Of a stretch of 64,000 nt of DNA, positions 9,417 through 16,040 are shown piece after piece; positions within the stretch are counted from its first letter, which is position 1; the number at the start of each line of letters is the position of its first letter. Both the position numbers and the translations under genes were made by a program. This stretch comes from Vibrio metoecus (GTDB lineage Bacteria; Pseudomonadota; Gammaproteobacteria; Enterobacterales; Vibrionaceae): the NCBI RefSeq assembly GCF_009665255.1, contig NZ_CP035686.1:1550001-1614000 (forward strand), written 5' to 3'. Below the pieces are notes generated by a model. It was not told the DNA's origin. It worked only from the letters and a program-made list of their open reading frames with translations, and searched no databases.

Positions 9417-10100
9417 ATGAAAAAAAATCAAATAGTAACAACGGAAGACATTTTACTGATGCTGTGCCAATCGGTTTCTACGGTTCTCACATCCGCTACA
9501 AATTCACCGATCACTTATTCTGCGATGGTGCAGAAAATCAACAAAACCTCGTTAAAACCTGATTTTGGTTGTTTCGTTCTCTTCGACGGGGGCTTTACTG
9601 GTCTGGTGGTCATTAACTTCACCGCTAAAGCGGCGCTTGAAGTCTACACCAACTATATGCGCAACATGGGGATGCCTGACGATGAGCTAGCGGTGCTGCA
9701 CACCTCCGATGAAGTTGGTGATGTACTGGGCGAACTGATGAACCAGCTAGTGGGTGATTTTACCAATAAGGTGCGCAAAGAACTGCAAACCAACATCACC
9801 CAAAACCAGCCTAAAATGCTGTCACTCAATAAACAGGTTCTGCTTTCAGTCGATACGAACCTAGACCGCCCTCAAGCACGCCGAGTGACTTTCTCTACCG
9901 CGAATAACAACATTTTCTACCTCGAACTGGCGATGGATAAAACCGAGTTTATCCAATTAGAAGATTTTGATGTGCGTGAAGATGAAAGCCCAGATGATAT
10001 TCTCGAAGCCGCGCAGCAGCAGAAAAAATCCCAATCAATAGCCACCAGCACGGTACAAGATGATGCGGCTGCGGATTTACTTGACCAACTTGGCATCTAA
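9417..10100 (+). CDS. DUF3334 family protein with CheC/CheX-type phosphatase motif
   Basis: A 227-residue cytoplasmic protein, DUF3334 family, without assigned function. From the ATG at 9417 the sequence contains Asp102-x3-Glu106-x2-Asn109-x22-Pro132, which is the exact D/S-x3-E-x2-N-x22-P signature of the CheC/CheX/FliY CheY-P phosphatases. The surrounding region (a GCFVLFDGGFTGLVVINF strand pair, then helix TSDEVGDVLGELMNQLVGDF) also fits that fold, though only one helix-motif copy is evident. I infer a CheX-like dimeric phosphatase or a phosphoreceiver-binding protein. A Gln/Lys/Ser-rich linker precedes a short C-terminal amphipathic end DLLDQLGI. Start choice: GGAA just upstream of 9417; ATG 9405 and 9324 are in-frame alternatives. 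It is monocistronic, with a terminator after it and no chemotaxis gene nearby. Confidence 0.82.
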   Translation: MKKNQIVTTEDILLMLCQSVSTVLTSATNSPITYSAMVQKINKTSLKPDFGCFVLFDGGFTGLVVINFTAKAALEVYTNYMRNMGMPDDELAVLHTSDEVGDVLGELMNQLVGDFTNKVRKELQTNITQNQPKMLSLNKQVLLSVDTNLDRPQARRVTFSTANNNIFYLELAMDKTEFIQLEDFDVREDESPDDILEAAQQQKKSQSIATSTVQDDAAADLLDQLGI

Positions 10101-10132
10101 CTTTTCTATCAATTCTAAACCCTTGTGAATTG

Positions 10133-10168
10133 AGAGGTCGTTACTGTTGTGACGACCTCTTCCCTTTT
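10133..10168 (+). terminator. terminator after the DUF3334 gene
   Basis: Nine-bp stem AGAGGTCGT/ACGACCTCT with a 10-base loop followed by TTCCCTTTTCC, a moderately T-rich tail. Confidence 0.7.
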
Positions 10169-10236
10169 CCTTCTCAGGCAAAAAGGCTAGAATGTCGGAC
10201 TTTTCTTAAGTCGTACCGAATCTGCTTTACTTGCCA

Positions 10237-10920
10237 ATGGATAAACAAAAAGCCCTTAAAAAAATCGCGAAATGCCTTGAGCTAGGTAATTCAGCTAACG
10301 TCAATGAAGCCGCCAATGCGATCAAAATGGCGCACAACTTGATGCTGAAATATGGTCTCGATAAGGATGACATTGAGTTCATCAAAATGGGGAAAACCCA
10401 ATCGAGCCATCTCCTCCCAGCCGCGATTTCCTCTGGTATTTTGCGGGTGATTCGTGGCATCAACACTCGATTCGGTGTGGAAGCAGTATTGATTAACCAT
10501 AAAGGACTCAAGCGGGTTGAATTTATTGGTGAAGCCGATCGCGCCATCTTTGCGGCGTTCGCGTTTGATATCATCTATCGTGAGATGAATGAGCAAACAG
10601 GCCAGTTTCGCAATAGTTTTTCCGGCACGGGGACTTCGTCGCTAGAAGTTACTCGTCGCGTCAATTCCTTTGTTTCTGGTTGGATTGAAGGCGCTTTAGA
10701 GAAGCTCCCCATCATCACGCCAGATGAAGACTCCATGAATAAAATCAATAACTACATTGATAAAGAGTTCGAAAACATCGACCGTGAAACGTTTAAACAG
10801 CAATTAAGGGAAGCGATGAAAAATTTGACCGAGGATTATGAAATCGGTCTTAAAAAGGGACGGCGTGTTTCAGTGAATCGTCCTATTCATGGTGCGCAAG
10901 CACCAAAGCTTCTCAAGTAG
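10237..10920 (+). CDS. DUF2786 domain protein
   Basis: A 227-residue soluble basic protein. The first 45 residues (KKIAKCLELGNSANVNEAANA and IKMAHNLMLKYGL) match the DUF2786 domain, found in bacterial and phage proteins and sometimes fused to other domains; its function is unknown. The rest has no motif I recognise; a helical C-terminus ends in a basic KKGRRVSVNRP stretch that could contact nucleic acid. The ATG at 10237 is chosen over an in-frame TTG at 10231; neither has a clear ribosome site. No terminator follows directly. Phage links of the domain make it worth checking for mobility, but base composition is like the neighbours. Confidence 0.75.
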   Translation: MDKQKALKKIAKCLELGNSANVNEAANAIKMAHNLMLKYGLDKDDIEFIKMGKTQSSHLLPAAISSGILRVIRGINTRFGVEAVLINHKGLKRVEFIGEADRAIFAAFAFDIIYREMNEQTGQFRNSFSGTGTSSLEVTRRVNSFVSGWIEGALEKLPIITPDEDSMNKINNYIDKEFENIDRETFKQQLREAMKNLTEDYEIGLKKGRRVSVNRPIHGAQAPKLLK

Positions 10921-10958
10921 CCATTTGTAAGAGATTGGTAAAAAGCGCAATCCGCCGA

Positions 10959-10987
10959 TTGACGTTGAACTCGAATTCTCGTTTATT
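10959..10987 (+). promoter_or_regulatory. possible promoter for the OmpA-like lipoprotein
   Basis: TTGACG at 10959-10964 and TTTATT at 10982-10987 are spaced 17 bases, about 33 bases before the start codon. The -35 is good, the -10 only half matches. Confidence 0.35.
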
Positions 10988-11019
10988 GCGCGAAAAATCA
11001 TTCAATAAACGGAGAGAAT

Positions 11020-11691
11020 GTGTTGAATAAAGCAACTTTGTTGTTAGCCGCGGTGATGGCGTTGTCTGGGTGCCAAGCGACCCAACGCCAAAATGCGACA
11101 ACCGGAGAAACAGAAACCAACGCCACCACTAAAGGTGCATTATTAGGCGCCCTAGCCGGTGCAGCCGTTGGTTTAGCGACAGGTGACGATGCCAAAGAGC
11201 GCCGTAAACATGCATTAATTGGTGCGGCTGGTGGTGCGGCAGTGGGTGGCGGGATTGGTTATTATTTTGACCAACAAGAAGTGGAACTGCGTAAAGCACT
11301 GCTCGATTCTGGGGTTCAAGTGGTACGTGTCGGTGAGAATCAACTGTTACTGCGTATGGAAAATGGCATTGGTTTTACTAGTAGCTCATATCAACTTGAT
11401 AGCTATATCCATAAAACCTTACGTGGCGTGGCTCGTATTCTAGTGGAATATCCTGATACGAGTCTGGTGATAGAAGGCCATACTGACAGCACAGGCAGTG
11501 ATAACACTAACCAAGTCCTTTCCGAAAAGCGGGCAGAATCGGTACGCGCATTCTTGCTTGCACAGGGAGTCGCTGCGGGTCGAGCAATTGCTCGTGGTAA
11601 TGGTGAGCGTTTCCCTCTATGCTCAAATAGCACCGCAGAAGGACGCGCTTGTAACCGTCGTGTTGAAATTCAAATTCTGCCACTAAAATAG
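11020..11691 (+). CDS. OmpA-family lipoprotein with glycine-zipper (YiaD-like)
   Basis: A 223-residue outer-membrane lipoprotein. Lipobox ALSGC places the lipidated cysteine at residue 18. Next comes a glycine-zipper region of two segments (GALLGALAGAAVGLATG and ALIGAAGGAAVGGGIGYYF), then an OmpA-like peptidoglycan-binding domain with VIEGHTDSTGSDNTNQVLSEKRAESV and the terminal NRRVEIQI. The role is probably anchoring outer membrane to peptidoglycan, as for E. coli YiaD. The start is a GTG at 11020 or the adjacent TTG at 11023, both downstream of GGAGAG at 11011; spacing slightly favours the TTG. A Rho-independent terminator follows. Confidence 0.9.
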   Translation: MLNKATLLLAAVMALSGCQATQRQNATTGETETNATTKGALLGALAGAAVGLATGDDAKERRKHALIGAAGGAAVGGGIGYYFDQQEVELRKALLDSGVQVVRVGENQLLLRMENGIGFTSSSYQLDSYIHKTLRGVARILVEYPDTSLVIEGHTDSTGSDNTNQVLSEKRAESVRAFLLAQGVAAGRAIARGNGERFPLCSNSTAEGRACNRRVEIQILPLK

Positions 11692-11755
11692 TGTAAAGAG
11701 CTAAACGACTTGAAGCTGCAGCCCATACTGCTATTGATTCAAGTTGAAAAATGAT

Positions 11756-11777
11756 AGCCCGGTGCCTACTGGGCTTT
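11756..11777 (+). terminator. terminator after the OmpA-like lipoprotein
   Basis: AGCCC/GGGCT hairpin with a ten-base loop followed by six T residues, 65 bases after the stop codon. Confidence 0.75.
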
Positions 11778-11802
11778 TTTCATCTTTAGGGAAAGTACAA
11801 CC

Positions 11803-12816
11803 ATGCGTTTGCGTTGTTTATGGCTGTTTTTGCCGTTTTCATTTCCACTCGCGGCCGCCGATGAGCTGACCGAGCTGACGAAGCTCGCCAAACAGAATGA
11901 TCCGCAAGCCCAGTATCAACTTGCAATGGCGTACCAAGCAGGGAGTTCGACACCACAAAATCTCAACGACGCATTTTACTGGTTTTTGCAAGCGGCAGAG
12001 CAAAACTATCCCGCAGCTATGGCTCAAGTTGCCAGCGCTTATATGACTGGACAAGGGGTAAACAAAGATGCTCAGCAGACTCAATATTGGCTGACCAAAC
12101 TCGCCCTTAGTGGCAACGTTCGCGCTACAGCGACTTTGGCTAAGTGGTATGAACAGCACTCCTCGCCCATTCCCGCACTGGATTTGGCCGAACTCTGGTA
12201 TCGCGTAAATTCGAATCAAGACAGCGAATCCGAGCAAGGGTATTCACGTTTACTAGAGCAAAAATTCAATCAACAGCGTGAAAAACAGCTCAGCAGCATC
12301 GAATCCTTAGATAAAGTGATTGATCAGGACCTCAGTGCTCCACCCACACAACCCATACCAACAACCAACCAAGCGATTACCAGCGATTGGTTATTACCGT
12401 TACTCACGGCCGTGGGGCTTCTGCTCGCGATCATTACCGTTCGCATGATATGGCGGAAACCTCGCAACTCAGTAATAGCATCCACCACCATCGATCCAGA
12501 AACAAAGATCAAAGAGCAACAGTTCATTATTAAGAGACAGAAACAACAGCTTGATCAGCTATTTCAAGAATGCAAACGGCTGCAACAAAACCAAGCCAAT
12601 GACCTCAGCGGGCAAAAAGTGGCTATCGCCTATGCCGTCATGGGATTTCATCCAACGCAAACACCCGACGTAAAAGCCATCAAATTACGTTATAAGCAGC
12701 TATCGAAAATCTATCATCCCGATCTACACGGGAGTGATGAGGAAATGAAACGACTCAATTCGGCGGTCAAAATCGTGATTGATTCAGTTAATAAATCGTT
12801 ACAAAAACAAGCATAG
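11803..12816 (+). CDS. Sel1-repeat / transmembrane / J-domain protein
   Basis: A 337-residue protein of composite build. Residues 1-19 are a signal peptide (LPFSFPLAAA). Residues about 30-135 contain Sel1-type repeats (DPQAQYQLAMAYQAG, YPAAMAQVASAYMTGQGV, NVRATATLAKWYEQ). Residues 196-216 are one hydrophobic helix followed by basic residues (RMIWRKPR), then a Gln-rich coiled coil about 233-265, and a C-terminal J domain about 273-335 with the HPD triad at 305-307 (KIYHPDLHG). Predicted topology: Sel1 part in the periplasm, J domain in the cytoplasm, where HPD would stimulate DnaK. A periplasmic sensor that recruits an Hsp70 is inference. RBS is AGGGAAA. It lies just after a terminator and stands alone. 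Confidence 0.85.
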   Translation: MRLRCLWLFLPFSFPLAAADELTELTKLAKQNDPQAQYQLAMAYQAGSSTPQNLNDAFYWFLQAAEQNYPAAMAQVASAYMTGQGVNKDAQQTQYWLTKLALSGNVRATATLAKWYEQHSSPIPALDLAELWYRVNSNQDSESEQGYSRLLEQKFNQQREKQLSSIESLDKVIDQDLSAPPTQPIPTTNQAITSDWLLPLLTAVGLLLAIITVRMIWRKPRNSVIASTTIDPETKIKEQQFIIKRQKQQLDQLFQECKRLQQNQANDLSGQKVAIAYAVMGFHPTQTPDVKAIKLRYKQLSKIYHPDLHGSDEEMKRLNSAVKIVIDSVNKSLQKQA

Positions 12817-12966
12817 GCATTGAGAATTCTTGTTTAACAATTGCAAAATCAGTGTTTGCGCAATCGATCTCCCTCTCAACCACAATTACAAATAGTTAAC
12901 TTTTCTTATTCACTCGTGCAATAATCCGCGCGAAATTTACGCCTGATTTGGGTGGGAGAAAAGACA

Positions 12967-13149
12967 ATGTTTAGCGTAGAAGGCATCTGTGATTGGTGTA
13001 AACAGCCAAAACTACTGACAAAACATGAATATGTGGATGGTAAAGCCCATCATTCATGTGAAAACTGCAATGAATTTGCCCGTATGGATGTGCGGCAATT
13101 TAATCTAGCTGAGATGGCATTCCGAGAAAAACAACAAGCAGCTCGATAG
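12967..13149 (+). CDS. small zinc-ribbon-like protein
   Basis: A 60-residue protein with two CxxC pairs (CDWC near residue 8 and CENC near 36) spaced as in a zinc ribbon, and a charged C-terminal helix ending in EKQQAAR. I do not recognise a named family. GGGAGAAAAG lies directly before the ATG at 12967, so it is very likely translated; the upstream in-frame GTG at 12952 is part of that ribosome site. A strong terminator follows. Possible roles are RNA or protein binding. Confidence 0.7.
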   Translation: MFSVEGICDWCKQPKLLTKHEYVDGKAHHSCENCNEFARMDVRQFNLAEMAFREKQQAAR

Positions 13150-13171
13150 ATAGCATCCTCTTCGATTGGAC

Positions 13172-13194
13172 AAGCGCCTTAAGGCGCTTTTTCT
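13172..13194 (+). terminator. terminator after the zinc-ribbon gene
   Basis: Nine-bp uninterrupted palindrome AAGCGCCTT/AAGGCGCTT followed by TTTTTCTATTT. With no loop bases it must open to a tetraloop in RNA. Confidence 0.8.
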
Positions 13195-13401
13195 ATTTAT
13201 AGCCATCTAAGCCCCATTCACACTCCACTTGCTTTACGTGCCACCGCTCACAAAACACACCATCCATCAAAATTATCACTACTCGCAGCACAGAATCCAA
13301 CCAATTGAAAAATAATAATTTAACTTAAAAAGCCAGATAAGAATCCACTTGTCTGTACTTTTTTTATCCAAAAATAGGTTGCAAAAACAGCCAATCAATA
13401 A

Positions 13402-13421
13402 TACTGTATTTACATACAGCA
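13402..13421 (+). promoter_or_regulatory. LexA (SOS) box
   Basis: TACTGTATTTACATACAGCA: CTG at 13404-13406 and CAG at 13417-13419 separated by ten AT-rich bases, matching the gamma-proteobacterial LexA consensus CTG-N10-CAG. It lies 20 bases before the start codon of the SulA-like gene, where bound LexA would block transcription. Confidence 0.88.
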
Positions 13422-13440
13422 TGTATGGAGAAACAGTATT

Positions 13441-13842
13441 ATGTTACACACTGAATTCAAACATTTGGGGCTATACCCATCACATACACGAACCACACTA
13501 CGTCCAGCGAACGAATTAACTGGTGACGCTCACGTAATGCAACGTCTCGCCTGTTTATCTGAGCGCGCACAATGGATTCTCTATACAGCTCAATGCCAAC
13601 GCCCAAATATTCAATTACTCCATGCACACCAGATCGATAGTGGCAAGGTAATCCATATCAAGCCATCCAAGGTTTATTCAGAAGCAGAGATCATTGCCAA
13701 AGCCATCGCTTGCCGAACAGCCAGTGCGATTGTGGCCAGCAGTGCGATTGATCTGATGACTCAACAACAGCTAAAACAGTATGCTCAGCAGCATCATTGC
13801 GAACTGTTTTTCATCAAACAAGCACCTTACTCTTTACACTAA
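13441..13842 (+). CDS. SulA-like SOS-induced cell division inhibitor
   Basis: A 133-residue cytoplasmic protein. The central part (LLHAHQIDSGKVIHIKPSK, then EAEIIAKAIACRTASAIVASSAIDL and LKQYAQQHHCELFFIK) follows the SulA/ImuA-like RecA-fold pattern: a strand, a helix with alternating small residues, and a final strand. SulA binds FtsZ and stalls division during DNA damage. Assignment is supported by a near-consensus LexA box 20 bases upstream of the ATG. The protein is shorter than E. coli SulA (169 residues) and overall identity looks low, so another small SOS protein is possible. TATGGAG lies 10 bases before the start. purC follows after its own regulatory region. Confidence 0.72.
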   Translation: MLHTEFKHLGLYPSHTRTTLRPANELTGDAHVMQRLACLSERAQWILYTAQCQRPNIQLLHAHQIDSGKVIHIKPSKVYSEAEIIAKAIACRTASAIVASSAIDLMTQQQLKQYAQQHHCELFFIKQAPYSLH

Positions 13843-13871
13843 TCACCTGAGAGTGAACGGAGAATAAATTT

Positions 13872-13887
13872 AAGCAAACGTTTGCTT
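13872..13887 (+). promoter_or_regulatory. PurR operator of purC
   Basis: A perfect 16-bp palindrome AAGCAAACGTTTGCTT that matches the PurR box consensus (ANGCAAACGTTTNCNT). It lies about 30 bases before the purC -10, the usual place for repression by PurR with hypoxanthine or guanine. Confidence 0.88.
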
Positions 13888-13912
13888 TTTGTCTGGCGGC
13901 AGAAATTAGTTC

Positions 13913-13921
13913 TGGTATCAT
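13913..13921 (+). promoter_or_regulatory. extended -10 of purC
   Basis: TGGTATCAT fits an extended -10 (TGnTATAAT-like) 71 bases before the purC start. No good -35 is visible at 17 bases. Confidence 0.45.
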
Positions 13922-13991
13922 GCGCTCAACCCGCGATTTTCTATAGAGGAAAATCGCAAAGTGAAGTTTGAATTCAGATAGGAATGTCTCA

Positions 13992-15098
13992 ATGAGCCTT
14001 GCAGATCAAGTCCTTGCCGTCAATGACGACCTCCCCATTCGTACTCATCAACCTGTGCATAGCGGCAAAGTTCGTTCCGTGTATTGGTTGACAGAGCAAG
14101 ATAGCCGACGCCTCATCAAAGAAAAAGGTTATCCCGTCGCCGAAGATGCGCCATTGGCCATTATGGTGATCAGTGACCGAATTTCAGCATTTGACTGTAT
14201 TTGGCATGCTGAAGGCGATGTCCGAGGTGTACCCGGTAAAGGTGCAGCATTGAATGCGATCTCTAATCACTGGTTCAAGCTGTTCCAACAACAGGGTTTA
14301 GCGGATAGCCACATTTTAGATATTCCTCACCCTTTCGTCTGGATTGTACAAAAAGCTCGCCCAATCAAAATTGAAGCGATTTGTCGTCAATACATCACGG
14401 GCTCTATGTGGCGCGCTTATTCAAAGGGTGAGCGAGAGTTTTGTGGTATCACTTTACCTGAGGGTTTAGAGAAAGATAGCCAACTCCCAGAACTGCTGAT
14501 GACCCCCTCCACCAAAGGTATTTTGCGTGGTATTCCCAGTGTGCCAGAGGCGGATGATGTCAACATCTCGCGCCAAGATATTGAAGCCAACTACGCGGCA
14601 TTTAATTTCAACCAGCCACAAGATATTGACCATTACGAGACACTGCTCAAACAAGGTTTTGCCGTGATCAGTGAAGCCTTAAAAAGTGTGGGGCAAATTT
14701 TTGTCGATACCAAATTTGAGTTTGGCTATGTGACTGATCAGCAAGGACAACAAAAACTGATCTATATGGATGAAGTCGGTACTCCTGATTCATCACGTAT
14801 TTGGGATGCGGAACAGTATCAACAAGGAAAGATTGTTGAAAACTCAAAAGAGGGCTTCCGCCAATTTTTACTCAATTACTTTCCTGACCCCGATATTCTG
14901 CTTAATAAAGAGCGTATGCCAGAGCGTGAAGCACTCGCGCGTGATAACGCTTTACCATTAGAAGCATTACTTGATATTTCACGCACCTATTTAGGCATTG
15001 CAGAAAAAATCACCGGACAACCCATTCATCTTAGCAATCAGCCAAAACAAGAGATCATCGATATTTTAGACCAAGAATACGGGCTAATAGAACGCTAA
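13992..15098 (+). CDS. purC: phosphoribosylaminoimidazole-succinocarboxamide synthase (long form)
   Basis: SAICAR synthetase: ligates aspartate to CAIR with ATP in de novo purine synthesis. The 368-residue product belongs to the long, ADE1-like class, not the 237-residue E. coli type. Visible features are HSGKVRSVYWL at the ATP site, VISDRISAFDC, and FVDTKFEFGY with DEVGTPDSSRIWD near the C-terminal half, the PurC signature. ATG 13992 has AGGAA upstream; an in-frame GTG eight codons earlier is less likely. A PurR box and extended -10 precede it and a strong terminator follows, so it is a single-gene member of the PurR regulon. Confidence 0.95.
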   Translation: MSLADQVLAVNDDLPIRTHQPVHSGKVRSVYWLTEQDSRRLIKEKGYPVAEDAPLAIMVISDRISAFDCIWHAEGDVRGVPGKGAALNAISNHWFKLFQQQGLADSHILDIPHPFVWIVQKARPIKIEAICRQYITGSMWRAYSKGEREFCGITLPEGLEKDSQLPELLMTPSTKGILRGIPSVPEADDVNISRQDIEANYAAFNFNQPQDIDHYETLLKQGFAVISEALKSVGQIFVDTKFEFGYVTDQQGQQKLIYMDEVGTPDSSRIWDAEQYQQGKIVENSKEGFRQFLLNYFPDPDILLNKERMPEREALARDNALPLEALLDISRTYLGIAEKITGQPIHLSNQPKQEIIDILDQEYGLIER

Positions 15099-15132
15099 AA
15101 CCATGCAACGATGTAGTGAATAATAGAAGTGA

Positions 15133-15162
15133 ACAAAGGGGCGATAACGCCCCTTTGTTTTA
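15133..15162 (+). terminator. purC terminator
   Basis: Eleven-bp stem ACAAAGGGGCG/CGCCCCTTTGT with an ATAA loop, then TTTTATATT. It lies between convergent genes. Confidence 0.88.
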
Positions 15163-15198
15163 TATTGTCGATTGAGATTTAAGCCTTTTTTCAAAACA

Positions 15199-15573
15199 TC
15201 ACAACTTAATAAGAAACTCGTCTTGATTTGTCGATTCAATCTGCGCAGCACTCTTGCTTTGAATCGCGGTAAGTTGTTGTTCATCAAGTGCATAGGGCAT
15301 CACCAGAGTCAGCTCTTCAATCCCTTCTTGTTTCGCCAGTTTCACTAGGGTAATTAAGTTGGACTCATCACTGCGCCGAGTGGAGAGTCGCTTTAAAGCG
15401 ACATCCCACAGCCGATCTTGTGGACTCTGCTCTTCCTTGATGACATCCAACCATGCAATACCGAAAATCGGTGCAAATGAGCCAACAGCCTCAACAAAAG
15501 TCCATTTTTTAGTGCAGGATACGCCTAAAAATGTGGTGTAGTCGAACACTGCGCTAATCCTTACTTTTTCCAT
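15199..15573 (-). CDS. hypothetical protein, unrecognised family
   Basis: A 124-residue soluble protein starting MEKVRISAVFDY at 15573, where GGGGGACAG lies just upstream; ATGs at 15588 and 15621 in frame lack a ribosome site. There is no signal peptide or membrane helix. Alternating hydrophobic segments (FAPIFGIAWLDVI, LITLVKLAKQEGIEELTLVMPYAL) suggest a small alpha/beta fold. I do not recognise a family and assign no function. It converges on purC and is read away from maeA. Confidence 0.6.
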   Translation of the reverse strand: MEKVRISAVFDYTTFLGVSCTKKWTFVEAVGSFAPIFGIAWLDVIKEEQSPQDRLWDVALKRLSTRRSDESNLITLVKLAKQEGIEELTLVMPYALDEQQLTAIQSKSAAQIESTNQDEFLIKL

Positions 15574-16040
15574 TCTGTCCCCCGACATGATTGGCAACAC
15601 AGTGAAACCACTATTGACCATGCTTGTGCATATAGCAATACGATATAAGAAAATAGTCTTTTATGTTAGGCAATCGGTTTCAAAGGCTATATAAAAACCA
15701 AAGTAGTAACACCACGCCTACATTTTTAAAATGATATGTGTTTTGTTGATTAATATTTTCTTATTCAAACAAAATCCCCTCCGTAAAGCCCAATCAAAAG
15801 CACGAATAATCTTAAGGTGTAAATCATCCTAAAGCTTTAAGCAGAGGACTTAATCACTAATAGCCACCAAGTTGCACACAAATTATCCATCTCATTAGCT
15901 CTTGAGTGTTTTAAACACTGGGCTTGCGCACAGAAGCAGGATATTCAACGGACGCAAGCCGTTTGTCTATTTACAATCCAACCAGCAAGTCGGTATCATT
16001 TTCGCGTTTCTCTTCTACCCTACCAATCAATAGGCCGAAC
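15574..16040. other. 467-bp divergent regulatory region and maeA leader
   Basis: No gene I can support. The region is AT-rich (15700-15800). It holds a 15-base odd palindrome AGTGTTTTAAACACT at 15905-15919 and, directly after, an 8-bp inverted repeat GGCTTGCG (15921-15928) / CGCAAGCC (15953-15960) that could form a hairpin in the maeA 5' leader. An open frame from 15924 joins maeA but its sequence does not look like malic enzyme. Confidence 0.5.

Noticed and set aside
10237..10920. Prophage remnant suggested by DUF2786
   Set aside because: No integrase, att repeat or other phage gene nearby, and composition matches the surroundings.
15924..16040. 39-codon N-terminal extension of maeA
   Set aside because: Does not resemble malic enzyme and the ATG at 16041 gives the standard family length.
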